Positions 50,169-61,177 of a stretch of DNA of 64,000 bases are shown piece after piece. Origin of the DNA: Azoarcus olearius (GTDB lineage Bacteria; Pseudomonadota; Gammaproteobacteria; Burkholderiales; Rhodocyclaceae). Positions within the stretch are counted from its first letter, which is position 1, and every line of letters starts with the position of its first letter. The notes below the pieces were generated by a model. It did not search any database. It saw nothing but the letters and a program-made list of their open reading frames with translations, and was not told where the DNA came from. The stretch lies in NCBI RefSeq assembly GCF_001682385.1, contig NZ_CP016210.1, forward strand, positions 1,798,001-1,862,000, given 5' to 3'. Both the position numbers and the translations under genes were made by a program.

Positions 50169-52661
50169 ATGAACACGCTCCGGCTCGCTTTCCGCATGAT
50201 GCTGCGCGACCTGCGCGCGGGCGAATTGCACCTGCTGGGGCTGGCGATCGTGGTCGCGGTCGCCAGCCTTACGAGTGTCGGCTTTCTCGCCGACCGCGTC
50301 GGGCGCGGGCTGGACCGCGAGGCAAACCAGTTGCTCGGTGGTGACCTGCTGCTGCGCGCGGACCGGCCGTGGTCCGAGGAGTTTGCCGACGAGGCGCGGC
50401 GGCGCGGGCTGGAAGCGGTGGTCACGGTGCAATTCACCAGTATGGCGAGCACGCCGGACGCCACTCAGCTGGCGGGGGTCAAGGTGGTACAGCCGGGCTA
50501 TCCCTTGCGCGGCGCGTTGCGCATCGCGCCGGCGCCCAATACACCGGACGCGGTGGCGGGGCGGGTGCCGGAGCGCGGCGAAGCCTGGCTGGACGAGCGG
50601 CTGTTCGCCGAGTTGGGTCTGAAAGTGGGCGACACGGTGGAGCTGGGCCGGGTGGCTTTCCGCGTGGGCGCCATGGTCAGCTTCGAATCCGATCGCGGTA
50701 GCAATTTCTTCAGCCTACTGCCGCGTGCCATGTTCAATGCCGCGGATCTGGAAGCGACCGGCCTGCTCGGCGTCGGTAGCCGCGCAACCTGGCTGCTTCA
50801 ACTCGCAGGGCCTCAGGCCGCCGTCGATGCCTATGCCGAATGGGCGCGTCCGCGGTTGGGGCGCGGCCAGCGCATCGAAACGATCGAGAACGCCCGCCCC
50901 GAGGTGCGCGACATGCTCGACCGCGCACAGCGCTTCCTGCGCCTGTCGGCGCTGCTGGCGGTGATCCTCGCGGCGGTCGCGGTGGGGCTGTCGGCGCGCC
51001 GCTTCATGCGGCGTCACGTCGACGCCTGCGCGGTGATGCGGTGCCTGGGTGCCCGCCAGCGTCAGGTGCTGGGTGTGATGGCCGGCGAATTCCTGGTGTT
51101 CGGCCTGATCGCGGCGCTGTGCGGCAGCGCCTTGGGCTGGCTCACGCAGTGGGCGCTCGCGGGCGGCGTCAGCGAACTCGTCGCCAGCGAGCTGCCGCAG
51201 CCCTCGCTGCTGCCGCTGGCGCACGGCCTCGTGGTCGGCATCGCGCTGCTGGTCGGCTTCGTGCTGCCGCAGCTGCTGCGGTTGGGGCGGGTGTCGACGC
51301 TGCGGGTGTTGCGGCGCGAATTCGACGTGGTCGAAGCCGCCAGCAGCGCCGCCTGGGGCTTCGGTGGCGTTGCGCTGCTTGGGCTGGTGTTCTGGATCGC
51401 GGGCGACCTGCGCCTCGGGGCCTTCGCGGCGGCCGGCTTTGTCGCCGCGCTCGGCGTCTTCGCGCTGGCCGCTTGGTGGGGGCTGCGGGCTGTCACCCGC
51501 CTGAAGGGTGGCGCCGGGGTGCGCGGCGGCTGGCGGTATGGCCTGGCCGCGCTCGGCCGGCGCATGGGCGGCAGCGTGATCCAGGTGACGGCGCTCGGGC
51601 TCGGCATGACCGCGTTGCTGCTGCTGACGCTGATCCGCGGCGACCTGCTGGACAACTGGCAGCGGATGGCGCCGCCGGACGCGCCCAATCGCTTCATCAT
51701 CAACATCCAGCCCGACCAGCGCGAGGGCATCGCGGCCCGCTTCGTCGAAGCCGGCCTGCCGGCCCCGGATATCCAGCCGATGATCCGCGCCCGCCTGACC
51801 GCCATCAACGACGCGCCGGTGAAGGCGTCGGACTTCCAGGATGAACGCACGCGCCGGCTTGCGGAGCGCGAGTTCAACCTGTCCTACGACAGCCGCCTGC
51901 CGTCCGGCAACCGCGTCTCCGCCGGGCGCTGGCACGGCGACGCCGCGCAGCCGCAGTTGTCGGTGGAAGCCGGGTTGGCGGAGACCTTCGGCCTGAAGGT
52001 CGGAGACCGCGTGCGCTTCGAGATTGCGGGACGCAGCGTGGAGGCGCCGATCACCAGCGTGCGTGCGCTGTCGTGGGATTCGATGCGGGTCAATTTCTTC
52101 TTCATCGCCTCGCCCGGCTGGCTGGAGGACTATCCGGCCAGTCTCATCACCAGTTTCCATCTGCCGCCGGAGCGGGCGGCGTTCTCCACCGCGCTGGTCA
52201 ATGCCTTTCCCAACCTGTCGGTCATCGACGTGACGGCGGTGCTTGCGCAGGTGCACACGATGGTCGACAAGCTGGTGCTCATCGTCCAGTTCGTGTTCGG
52301 TTTTGCGGTGCTGGCCGGGCTGGTGGTGCTGTTCGCGGCGCTGCAATCCACGCATGACGAGCGCGAGTTCGAACTGGCGGTGCTGCGTACCCTGGGCGCG
52401 CGCAACCGTCAGGTACGGCAGGCGCTGCTGGCGGAATTCCTGGTCCTCGGCGGCGCGGCCGGCGTGCTGGCCGGCGCGGGCGCGAGTGCGATCGGCTGGC
52501 TGCTCGCGCACTTCGTGTTCAAGATGGCCTACGTGCCGGGGGCGGCGCCGGTGCTGCTGGCGGCGGCGCTGGGCGCGACCGGGGTGGTGGCCGGTGGCTG
52601 GCTGGGCACGCGCGGCCTGCTGCGGCGGCCGCCGCTTGCCAGTTTGCGGGCGTTGGCCTGA
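50169..52661 (+). CDS. FtsX-like (YbbP-type) ABC transporter permease
   Basis: An 830-residue membrane protein with two FtsX-type units. An N-terminal helix (about 20-43) is followed by a MacB-like periplasmic region. Helix clusters lie near 255-285, 310-335, 355-380, 405-460 and 480-505, and a second periplasmic domain and three C-terminal helices near 710-735, 755-785 and 795-815. This is the YbbP layout, normally paired with a YbbA ATPase for lipoprotein or envelope export. No ATPase gene is adjacent, so the partner must be elsewhere or upstream of an ancestral rearrangement. Confidence 0.88.
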   Translation: MNTLRLAFRMMLRDLRAGELHLLGLAIVVAVASLTSVGFLADRVGRGLDREANQLLGGDLLLRADRPWSEEFADEARRRGLEAVVTVQFTSMASTPDATQLAGVKVVQPGYPLRGALRIAPAPNTPDAVAGRVPERGEAWLDERLFAELGLKVGDTVELGRVAFRVGAMVSFESDRGSNFFSLLPRAMFNAADLEATGLLGVGSRATWLLQLAGPQAAVDAYAEWARPRLGRGQRIETIENARPEVRDMLDRAQRFLRLSALLAVILAAVAVGLSARRFMRRHVDACAVMRCLGARQRQVLGVMAGEFLVFGLIAALCGSALGWLTQWALAGGVSELVASELPQPSLLPLAHGLVVGIALLVGFVLPQLLRLGRVSTLRVLRREFDVVEAASSAAWGFGGVALLGLVFWIAGDLRLGAFAAAGFVAALGVFALAAWWGLRAVTRLKGGAGVRGGWRYGLAALGRRMGGSVIQVTALGLGMTALLLLTLIRGDLLDNWQRMAPPDAPNRFIINIQPDQREGIAARFVEAGLPAPDIQPMIRARLTAINDAPVKASDFQDERTRRLAEREFNLSYDSRLPSGNRVSAGRWHGDAAQPQLSVEAGLAETFGLKVGDRVRFEIAGRSVEAPITSVRALSWDSMRVNFFFIASPGWLEDYPASLITSFHLPPERAAFSTALVNAFPNLSVIDVTAVLAQVHTMVDKLVLIVQFVFGFAVLAGLVVLFAALQSTHDEREFELAVLRTLGARNRQVRQALLAEFLVLGGAAGVLAGAGASAIGWLLAHFVFKMAYVPGAAPVLLAAALGATGVVAGGWLGTRGLLRRPPLASLRALA

Positions 52662-52676
52662 GCGTCAGCTGAGCGC

Positions 52677-53750
52677 TCAGCCGCCGATGTAGGACATCTC
52701 GATCTTGTGCGCCTTGGCCGTGGCGGCAGTGCGGATTTCGGAATAGTGGTCGTCGCGTTGCTGCCACACATGGGCGATGGCGGCATCGAGCTGGCCATCA
52801 TCGGCCCCTTCGCGCAGCAGCTGGCGCAGGTCGTGCCCCTGCTGGGCGAACAGACAGGTGTAGAGCTTGCCTTCGGTGGATAGGCGGATGCGGGTGCAGG
52901 TGCCGCAGAACGCCTGTGTCACCGAGGAAATCACCCCGACCTCGCCGCTTCCGTCCTTGTAGCGCCAACGCTCCGCCACCTCGCCCTCATAGTTGGGGTC
53001 GATGGGTTCGAGCGGAAACAGGCGGTCGATGCGCGCGATCACCTCGCGCGAGGGCAGCACTTCGTCCATCTTCCAGCCGTTGCTGGAGCCGACGTCCATG
53101 AATTCGATGAAGCGCAGGATGTTGCCGCTGCCGCGGAAATGCCGCGCCATCGCCTCGATGTCCTGGTCGTTGGTACCGCGCTTGACCACCATGTTCACCT
53201 TGATGCCCTCGAAGCCGGCGTCCCGCGCCGCGGCGATGCCTTCGAGTACGCGTTCGACCGGGTAGTCGGCATCGTTCATGCGGCGGAAGGTCGCGTCGTC
53301 CAGCGCGTCGAGGCTGACGGTGACGCGATGCAGGCCGGCATCGCGCAGTTTCTTGGCCAGCCGCGGCAGCAGCACGCCGTTGGTGGTCAGCGTCAGCTCG
53401 ACGCCATCCAGCGCCGCCAGCATTTCCACCAGCCGCTCGATGTCCTTGCGCAGCAGCGGCTCGCCGCCGGTGATGCGGATCTTGCGGACCCCGCGCGCCA
53501 CGAACAGGCGGGCGACGCGCAGGATCTCCTCGAAGCTGAGCAACTGGCCGCGCGGGAGGAAGGGATAGTCCTTGTCGAACACCTCGCGCGGCATGCAATA
53601 GACGCAGCGGAAGTTGCAGCGGTCGGTTACCGAGATGCGCAGGTCGCGCACGCTGCGGCCGCGGGTGTCGAGCAAGGGCAAGCCGGCGGCCGGAGGGGGC
53701 GGCAGGTCGATGCGGGCGGAGGAGGCGGGGCGGATCGGGATGACCTTCAT
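52677..53750 (-). CDS. moaA: MoaA, GTP 3',8-cyclase (radical SAM)
   Basis: A 357-residue radical SAM enzyme for the first step of molybdopterin synthesis. The SAM cluster is [10 protein letters not shown] near residue 44. The second cluster has [20 protein letters not shown] near 285-305, and the C-terminal Gly-Gly needed for catalysis is present (MSYIGG). The start MKVIPIRP at 53750 is preferred, although its ribosome site is weak; an alternative ATG lies at 53783. It is separated by about 50 kb from the moeA-moaD-moaE cluster. Confidence 0.95.
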   Translation of the reverse strand: MKVIPIRPASSARIDLPPPPAAGLPLLDTRGRSVRDLRISVTDRCNFRCVYCMPREVFDKDYPFLPRGQLLSFEEILRVARLFVARGVRKIRITGGEPLLRKDIERLVEMLAALDGVELTLTTNGVLLPRLAKKLRDAGLHRVTVSLDALDDATFRRMNDADYPVERVLEGIAAARDAGFEGIKVNMVVKRGTNDQDIEAMARHFRGSGNILRFIEFMDVGSSNGWKMDEVLPSREVIARIDRLFPLEPIDPNYEGEVAERWRYKDGSGEVGVISSVTQAFCGTCTRIRLSTEGKLYTCLFAQQGHDLRQLLREGADDGQLDAAIAHVWQQRDDHYSEIRTAATAKAHKIEMSYIGG

Positions 53751-53961
53751 GGGATGCGAGCTTGCCGTCGTTCGGTGTTGCATTGTCGGCACCGCTTTAC
53801 CGGCTGCGCCTTGTCGGCGATCAAGTAGCGGAGCGCGATCGCCTGTGTTCGACCGGATTATCGGCAGCCCGTTGCAGGCTGGCAAGGCAGCCGCCGGACG
53901 GAACGCCGCCGGGGGCCGGGCGGACTAACAGGCGGTAGCGCCAGCGAAGACAGGAGGTCCC

Positions 53962-54240
53962 ATGGAGACACCCGGCATCCAAGCGTCGCGCAAAGTGGAT
54001 ACCACCGCCTTGTATCAACGTTTTCCCCACTTGCAGGCGATCGAGAGCGAATGGGGCACGCGCGCCTGCCGACGGCGGTTGATGAACCTGTTGACCGACT
54101 CGCGCGGTGGGACCCGGCAGGGCTTTCCGCCAGAGCACGCCCGCACCATATTCGGCCTGCTGGCCGAGCACGACCGCCTGTATCCGGCGTTCGAGAACGA
54201 TCTGCAGGGGCAGGCCTGGACCGAGTACAGCCCGCGCTGA
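53962..54240 (+). CDS. Small protein of unknown function (92 aa)
   Basis: A 92-residue hydrophilic protein that I do not recognise. It has an excellent ribosome site (AGGAGG) six nt before the ATG and normal codon use for the window. The sequence is mainly helical and charged (ALYQRFPHLQAIESEWGTRA, RRRLMNLLTDSRGG, FPPEHARTIFGLLAEHDRLYP). No signal peptide, membrane segment or metal motif is seen. It is 131 bp upstream of the Lon-like protease gene on the same strand and divergent from moaA. Coding is likely; function is open. Confidence 0.7.
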   Translation: METPGIQASRKVDTTALYQRFPHLQAIESEWGTRACRRRLMNLLTDSRGGTRQGFPPEHARTIFGLLAEHDRLYPAFENDLQGQAWTEYSPR

Positions 54241-54371
54241 TGCATCTTGCCCGATTGCGGCGAGCCGCGTTGCGGGCTTGCCCGCACGCACGCTTGCGGT
54301 AAAGATGGCGGGGAGCGCGCGTCGTCCGTGCGCTCCTCGATACACCTTCGGCTCCCGGAGAAAAACACATA

Positions 54372-56789
54372 ATGGCCGACGCCACACCCTTGTCCGCGGA
54401 TCTGCTGCGGACGCGCTGCAATCCCGAGCAATTCGATTTTGAGACCACTGAAACCCTAGAAAGCCACCCAGGCGACCTGGGCCAGGAACGCGCGATGGAT
54501 GCGCTGCGTTTCGGCCTGTCGATCGCCCATTCCGATTACCACGTGTTCGTGCTGGGCGAGGCCGGCAGCGGCAAGCATGCGACGACCTTCCGCATGCTGC
54601 GCGAACGTGCGGCCAATGAGGCGGTGCCGCCCGACCTGTGTTACCTGCACAACTTCGACGAGGTGCTGCGCCCGCGCCTGCTGACGCTGCCGGCCGGGCG
54701 TGGCGCCGCGCTGCGCGCGGACATGCAGACCTTCATCCGCGAACTGGGTCCGGCCATCGAAGCGGCCCTGGGCCAGGAGGCCCATACCGAACGCGTCGAA
54801 GCGCTGCAGAACAATCACAAGGCGCGTGAAGAGGCGGCCTTGCGCGAGATCGGCGAGGCCTGCGCCGAAGAAGGCATTTCGTTGCTGCAGACGCCCGACG
54901 GCTTCGTGTTTGCCCCCTCCAAGGACGGCGAACCCTTGTCGCCGGAGGCGTTCGAGGTGCTTCCGCAGGAAGAGCGCGACGCGATCGAAGTCCGCGTCGC
55001 ATCGTGGAGCGACAAGCTCGAGGAACTGCTCAACGAGTTTCCCGGCTGGCGCAAGGCGCTGCGCGAAGCAGTGGTACGCGCGGAGCACGAGGTGCTGTCG
55101 CCGGCCGTGGGACACCTGATGCGCGACATGCGCGAGCGTCACGCCGACCTGCCCGAGGTGCTGTCCTTCTTCGACGCGGTGTTCCGCGATGTGCTCGACA
55201 ACGCGGTTAACCACATGATGATGGAGGAGGACGACGAGGACGGCGAACCGGAGGAATCCACCCGCTTCACCCGCTATCAGGTCAAGCTGCTGGTGGATCA
55301 CGCCAGTTCGCAGGGCGCGCCCATCGTGTTCGAGAACAATCCTGGCTACGGCAATCTCATCGGCCGCATCGAGCACGTGGTGCAGCAGGGCGTGCAGGTC
55401 AGCCACTTCAACCTGATCCGCGCGGGTGCGCTGCATCGCGCCAACGGCGGCTACCTCGTCATCGACGCCGAACGGGTGTTGTCGCAGCCGTTTGCCTGGG
55501 AGGGCCTCAAGCGCACGCTGCGCTCGGGAGAAATCCGCATCGAACCGCCCGCCGAGGCGCAGGGCTGGAGCGGGGCGCTGACGCTGGAGCCGGAGGCGGT
55601 GCCGTGCCGGCTCAAGGTGGTGATGATCGGCGACCGCGACATCTATTACCTGCTGATGGAGCACGATCCCGAGTTCGCCGAACTGTTCAAGGTGGCGGCG
55701 GACTTCGACGACGATCTGCCGCGCACCGCGGCAACCGAGTTCGAATACGCGCGCCTGCTCGCCATGTTGGCCCGCGGCGCCAAGCTGATGCCCTTGGAGC
55801 GCAACGCCGTTGCGCGCCTGATCGAGGAGGGCGCACGGCTGGCTGAAGACGCCGGCAGGCTGTCGCTGCAGACCCGCAGCCTCGCCGACCTGATGCGCGA
55901 GGCGGATCACTTCGCCCGCCTGCAGCAGCGCGACCGGGTGGACGTGGCCGCGGTGGAGTCGGCACTGGCGGCACGCCGCCACCGTTACGGTCGCTATTCC
56001 GAACGGGTGCGGCAGTCGATGCTGGAAGGCACCACCTTGATCAGCACCAGCGGCGCCCGTGCCGGCCAGATCAACGGCCTGGTCGTCATCGAACTCGCCG
56101 GCGAGCGCTTCGGCCATCCGGTGCGCATCTCGGCCACGGTGAGGCTGGGCGAGGGCGACGTGGTCGACATCGAGCGCGAGGCCGACCTTGGCGGCGCGAT
56201 CCACTCCAAGGGTGTGCTGATCCTGTCGGCCTTCCTTGCCGCCCGCTACGCCCGCCATCAGCCCCTGTCCTTGTCGGCCAGCCTGGTGTTCGAACAGTCG
56301 TACGCGCCGGTCGAAGGTGATTCCGCGTCGCTGGCGGAGCTGTGCGCGCTGCTGTCGGCCCTCACCCAGTTGCCGATCGAACAGCGGCTGGCCATCACCG
56401 GTTCGGTCAACCAGTTCGGTGAGGTGCAGGTGATCGGCGGGGTGAACGAGAAGATCGAAGGCTTCTTCGACCTCTGCGCCGCACGCGGTCTGGACGGCAG
56501 CCATGGCGTGGTGATTCCCGCAGCCAGCGTGCGCCACCTGATGCTGCGCCAGGACGTGGTCGAAGCAGCCCGCGCCGGCCGCTTCCACATCTACCCGGTG
56601 AGCACGGTGGACGAGGCGATGGAAGTGCTGACCGGCGTGCCGGCAGGCGAACCCGACGCCAAGGGCGCGATGCCGCGCGGATCGCTGAACTACAAGGTGG
56701 CCGCGGTGCTGGCGGACATGACGGCGGCGCGTCACGCCTTCAACGACGGCGAATCGGCCTCGCGCCGGCGGCGTTCGCGAACGCATTGA
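54372..56789 (+). CDS. ATP-dependent Lon-like protease (AAA_32 type, LonB/LonC-like)
   Basis: An 805-residue protease. An N-terminal AAA_32-type segment has Walker A GEAGSGK at 62-68. A helical insert (about 120-300) interrupts the ATPase, and a Walker-B-like GGYLVIDAERV is near 359. The C-terminal S16 protease domain has Ser651 in EGDSASLAEL and Lys694 in VNEKIEGFFD, the expected catalytic dyad. It lacks the N-terminal LAN domain of classical LonA. Such proteins are widespread but their substrates are little known. A terminator follows the stop. Confidence 0.9.
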   Translation: MADATPLSADLLRTRCNPEQFDFETTETLESHPGDLGQERAMDALRFGLSIAHSDYHVFVLGEAGSGKHATTFRMLRERAANEAVPPDLCYLHNFDEVLRPRLLTLPAGRGAALRADMQTFIRELGPAIEAALGQEAHTERVEALQNNHKAREEAALREIGEACAEEGISLLQTPDGFVFAPSKDGEPLSPEAFEVLPQEERDAIEVRVASWSDKLEELLNEFPGWRKALREAVVRAEHEVLSPAVGHLMRDMRERHADLPEVLSFFDAVFRDVLDNAVNHMMMEEDDEDGEPEESTRFTRYQVKLLVDHASSQGAPIVFENNPGYGNLIGRIEHVVQQGVQVSHFNLIRAGALHRANGGYLVIDAERVLSQPFAWEGLKRTLRSGEIRIEPPAEAQGWSGALTLEPEAVPCRLKVVMIGDRDIYYLLMEHDPEFAELFKVAADFDDDLPRTAATEFEYARLLAMLARGAKLMPLERNAVARLIEEGARLAEDAGRLSLQTRSLADLMREADHFARLQQRDRVDVAAVESALAARRHRYGRYSERVRQSMLEGTTLISTSGARAGQINGLVVIELAGERFGHPVRISATVRLGEGDVVDIEREADLGGAIHSKGVLILSAFLAARYARHQPLSLSASLVFEQSYAPVEGDSASLAELCALLSALTQLPIEQRLAITGSVNQFGEVQVIGGVNEKIEGFFDLCAARGLDGSHGVVIPAASVRHLMLRQDVVEAARAGRFHIYPVSTVDEAMEVLTGVPAGEPDAKGAMPRGSLNYKVAAVLADMTAARHAFNDGESASRRRRSRTH

Positions 56790-56831
56790 GGCGAGGGGCG
56801 GCGGAGCGATCCGCCGCCGTCGAAAAACAAA

Positions 56832-56868
56832 AAGGCCGCGTTCCTTGTGGAACACGGCCTTGAATTTT
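56832..56868. terminator. Bidirectional terminator between the Lon-like gene and the tRNA-Asn genes
   Basis: The stem AAGGCCG-GTTCC / GGAAC-CGGCCTT has one mismatch and a 4-nt loop. It is flanked by A-rich sequence on the left and a T-run on the right. It can stop the Lon-like transcript rightward and the tRNA transcript leftward. Confidence 0.85.
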
Positions 56869-56944
56869 TGGCTCCCCGACCTGGGCTCGAACCAGGGACC
56901 TACGGATTAACAGTCCGGCGCTCTACCGACTGAGCTATCGGGGA
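56869..56944 (-). tRNA. tRNA-Asn (anticodon GTT), copy 2 in the transcript
   Basis: A 76-nt cloverleaf with encoded CCA. The acceptor stem is TCCCCGA / TCGGGGA, the D-arm has GCTCAGTCGGTAGAGC, the anticodon loop is CTGTTAATCC with GTT, and the T-arm is CTGGTTCGAGCCCAG. It differs from the other copy only at acceptor pair 4:69 (C-G here). Confidence 0.98.
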
Positions 56945-57009
56945 ATAAAACGTGTTGGTGCTTCTTGTACTGCAGATGCCCGCAACCGGAGGTTTCGTGC
57001 ATCGAATTT

Positions 57010-57085
57010 TGGCTCCTCGACCTGGGCTCGAACCAGGGACCTACGGATTAACAGTCCGGCGCTCTACCGACTGAGCTATCGAGGA
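57010..57085 (-). tRNA. tRNA-Asn (anticodon GTT), copy 1 in the transcript
   Basis: A 76-nt cloverleaf with encoded CCA. The body is identical to the copy at 56869 except for acceptor pair 4:69, which is T-A (TCCTCGA / TCGAGGA). It is nearest the promoter and separated from the second copy by 65 nt. Confidence 0.98.
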
Positions 57086-57097
57086 ACAGAGCCGCGC

Positions 57098-57126
57098 ATT
57101 CTAGGCATGAATGTGCGCTTCGTCAA
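57098..57126 (-). promoter_or_regulatory. Sigma-70 promoter of the tRNA-Asn pair
   Basis: Reading leftward, TTGACG, a 17-nt spacer and TAGAAT precede the first tRNA. They are followed by a GC-rich discriminator (GCGCGGC), typical of stringently controlled stable-RNA promoters. The predicted start is about 6 nt before the mature tRNA. Confidence 0.85.
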
Positions 57127-57181
57127 GAACGGGGCCGCGGATTATTCGTTCGCACGGCAATCGGCCGCCCCGACTCGATGA

Positions 57182-58390
57182 TCAGCCCTTGACCACCGCC
57201 GCGATCGCCTTGGCGACGTAGCCGATGTTCTTGGAGTTCAGCGCCGCCAGGCAGATGCGGCCCGTCGACACCGCGTAGATGCCGAAGTCGGTCTTCAGCT
57301 TCTCGACCTGGGCGGCGGTGAGGCCGGTGTAGGAGAACATGCCGCGCTGCTTGATCACGAAGGAGAAGTCCTGCGCCACGCCTTCGGCCTTCAGCTGCTC
57401 GACCAGCCCCGTCCGCATCGCGCGGATGCGGTCGCGCATGCCGGCGAGTTCGTCTTCCCACTGCTGGCGCAGTTCGGCGGAGTTGAGCACCGCGGCGACG
57501 ATGGCGCCGCCGTGGATCGGCGGGTTGGAATAGTTGGTACGGATCACGCGCTTGACTTGCGACAGCACGCGGCCGGACTCTTCCTTGCTGGCGGTGATGA
57601 TGGACAGCGCGCCGACGCGCTCGCCGTACAGCGAGAAGCTCTTGGAGAACGAGCTGGAAACGAAGAACTGCAGGCCGCTGGCCGAGAAGGCGCGCACCGC
57701 GACGGCGTCGGCGTCGATGCCGTCGGCGAAGCCCTGGTAGGCCATGTCGAGGAAGGGCACCAGGCCGCGGGCGCGGCAGGCGGCGACGACCTCATCCCAC
57801 TGGGCGTCGGAAAGATCCGCGCCGGTCGGGTTGTGGCAGCAGGCGTGCAGCACGATGATCGAGCCGGCCGGCAGGCTTTCCAGCTTGGCCTTCATGCCGG
57901 CGAAGTTCACGCCGCGGGTGGCGGCGTCGTAGTAAGGGTAGGTGTCGACCGGGAAGCCGGCCGATTCGAACAGCGCGCGGTGGTTTTCCCAGCTCGGGTC
58001 GGAGATGTAGACCGTGGCGCCCGGCAGCAGGCGCTTGAGGTAGTCGGCGCCGACCTTCAGCGCGCCGGTGCCGCCGAGTGCTTCGACGGTGACGACCTGG
58101 CCGTTGGCGATCAGCGCGGAATCCTTGCCGAGCAGCAGGTTCTGCACCGCGTTGTTGTAGGCGGCGGGGCCTTCGATCGGCTGGTAGCCGCGCGGCGGCA
58201 TGGCTTCGAGGCGGGCCTTTTCGGCGGCGCGGACGGCGGCCAGCAGCGGAATCTTGCCGTTGTCGTCGTAGTAGACGCCGACGCCGAGGTTCACCTTCTC
58301 GGCGCGGGTGTCGGCGGCGAAGGCCTCGTTGAGGCCGAGGATCGGGTCACGGGGCGCCAACTCGACGGCGGCGAAGATCGATGCGGACAT
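57182..58390 (-). CDS. tyrB: Aromatic/aspartate aminotransferase (class I, PLP)
   Basis: A 402-residue aminotransferase of the gamma/AspC-TyrB type. The PLP lysine is Lys250 in SSSFSKSFSLYGERVGAL. HACCHNPTGADLS near 182 and Asp215 in FLDMAYQGFADG are the expected cofactor residues. It transfers amino groups between aspartate or aromatic amino acids and 2-oxoglutarate. Sequence alone does not separate AspC from TyrB; the symbol is tentative. Monocistronic and divergent from uvrB. Confidence 0.9.
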   Translation of the reverse strand: MSASIFAAVELAPRDPILGLNEAFAADTRAEKVNLGVGVYYDDNGKIPLLAAVRAAEKARLEAMPPRGYQPIEGPAAYNNAVQNLLLGKDSALIANGQVVTVEALGGTGALKVGADYLKRLLPGATVYISDPSWENHRALFESAGFPVDTYPYYDAATRGVNFAGMKAKLESLPAGSIIVLHACCHNPTGADLSDAQWDEVVAACRARGLVPFLDMAYQGFADGIDADAVAVRAFSASGLQFFVSSSFSKSFSLYGERVGALSIITASKEESGRVLSQVKRVIRTNYSNPPIHGGAIVAAVLNSAELRQQWEDELAGMRDRIRAMRTGLVEQLKAEGVAQDFSFVIKQRGMFSYTGLTAAQVEKLKTDFGIYAVSTGRICLAALNSKNIGYVAKAIAAVVKG

Positions 58391-58533
58391 TTGGACTCCA
58401 GTTGCGCTAGCGGTTCGGTCGCGCCGCGGCGCGGCCTGGGCCGTGCCTTGAGACGCGATTTGGGAAATAATCGGTGTTTCCGCCTGCTTCCCCTGGTGGG
58501 CGCAGGCGCTTGAAACAAGACGGGAATTCTAGC

Positions 58534-60609
<2,076 letters not shown>

Positions 60610-60618
60610 GGAGGAGAG

Positions 60619-61083
60619 GTGAAGCGCGTTCTATTCGTTTGCACCGGCAACATCTGCAGGTCGCCCACGGCCGAAGGGGTTGCGCTGCACATGATCCACA
60701 GTGGCGGCCTCGGCGCCCATGTTCATGTGGATTCCGCGGGCACTCACGGCTACCACGTGGGCGAGGCGCCGGATCCGCGTACGCTCAAGGCGGCGGCCCG
60801 ACGTGGCTACGATCTCAGTCCCTTGCGGGCGCGCAAGCTGGAACTGCGCGATTTCCAGGATTTCGACCTGCTGCTGGCAATGGATCGCGGCCACCTCGAC
60901 CTGATGAAGCGGGCCTGCCCGGAGGTGTATCGGCCCAAGCTCGATCTGTTCCTGCGCTACGCCGCGAAAACCGAGTTCGATGAGGTGCCGGACCCGTATT
61001 ACGGCGGTCCGCAGGGTTTCGAGATGGTGCTCGACATGTGCGAGGCTGGCGTCGACGGCCTGCTGGATCGGATCGGCGCCTGA
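60619..61083 (+). CDS. Low-molecular-weight protein-tyrosine phosphatase
   Basis: A 154-residue LMW-PTP. The P-loop is VCTGNICRS with nucleophile Cys8 and Arg14, and the general acid is Asp125 in PDPYYGG. The start is GTG at 60619, just after GGGAGGAGAG, giving the exact family N-terminus MKRVLFVCTGN. Bacterial members dephosphorylate tyrosine kinases of capsule or exopolysaccharide export, but no such kinase is nearby. It probably shares the uvrB transcript and is ended by the terminator at 61131. Confidence 0.95.
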   Translation: MKRVLFVCTGNICRSPTAEGVALHMIHSGGLGAHVHVDSAGTHGYHVGEAPDPRTLKAAARRGYDLSPLRARKLELRDFQDFDLLLAMDRGHLDLMKRACPEVYRPKLDLFLRYAAKTEFDEVPDPYYGGPQGFEMVLDMCEAGVDGLLDRIGA

Positions 61084-61130
61084 CGGGAATGGGCGCGCAC
61101 GCGCCCCGGTCGTCAGCGCCGATCAGAACG

Positions 61131-61160
61131 AAAAAAGGCCACCTTGCGGTGGCCTTTTTT
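61131..61160. terminator. Bidirectional terminator between the phosphatase gene and rne
   Basis: A perfect inverted repeat AAAAAAGGCCACC / GGTGGCCTTTTTT with a TTGC loop. It serves both convergent genes. Confidence 0.95.
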
Positions 61161-61177
61161 CTGGACGCGGTCTGCGC

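Noticed and set aside
52669-52680. Perfect palindrome CTGAGCGCTCAG between the FtsX-type gene and moaA
   Set aside because: No T-run on either side and it overlaps the moaA stop codon, so it is not supported as a terminator.
58391-58533. LexA (SOS) box upstream of uvrB
   Set aside because: No CTGT-N8-ACAG palindrome can be found in the spacer; SOS control is not supported here.
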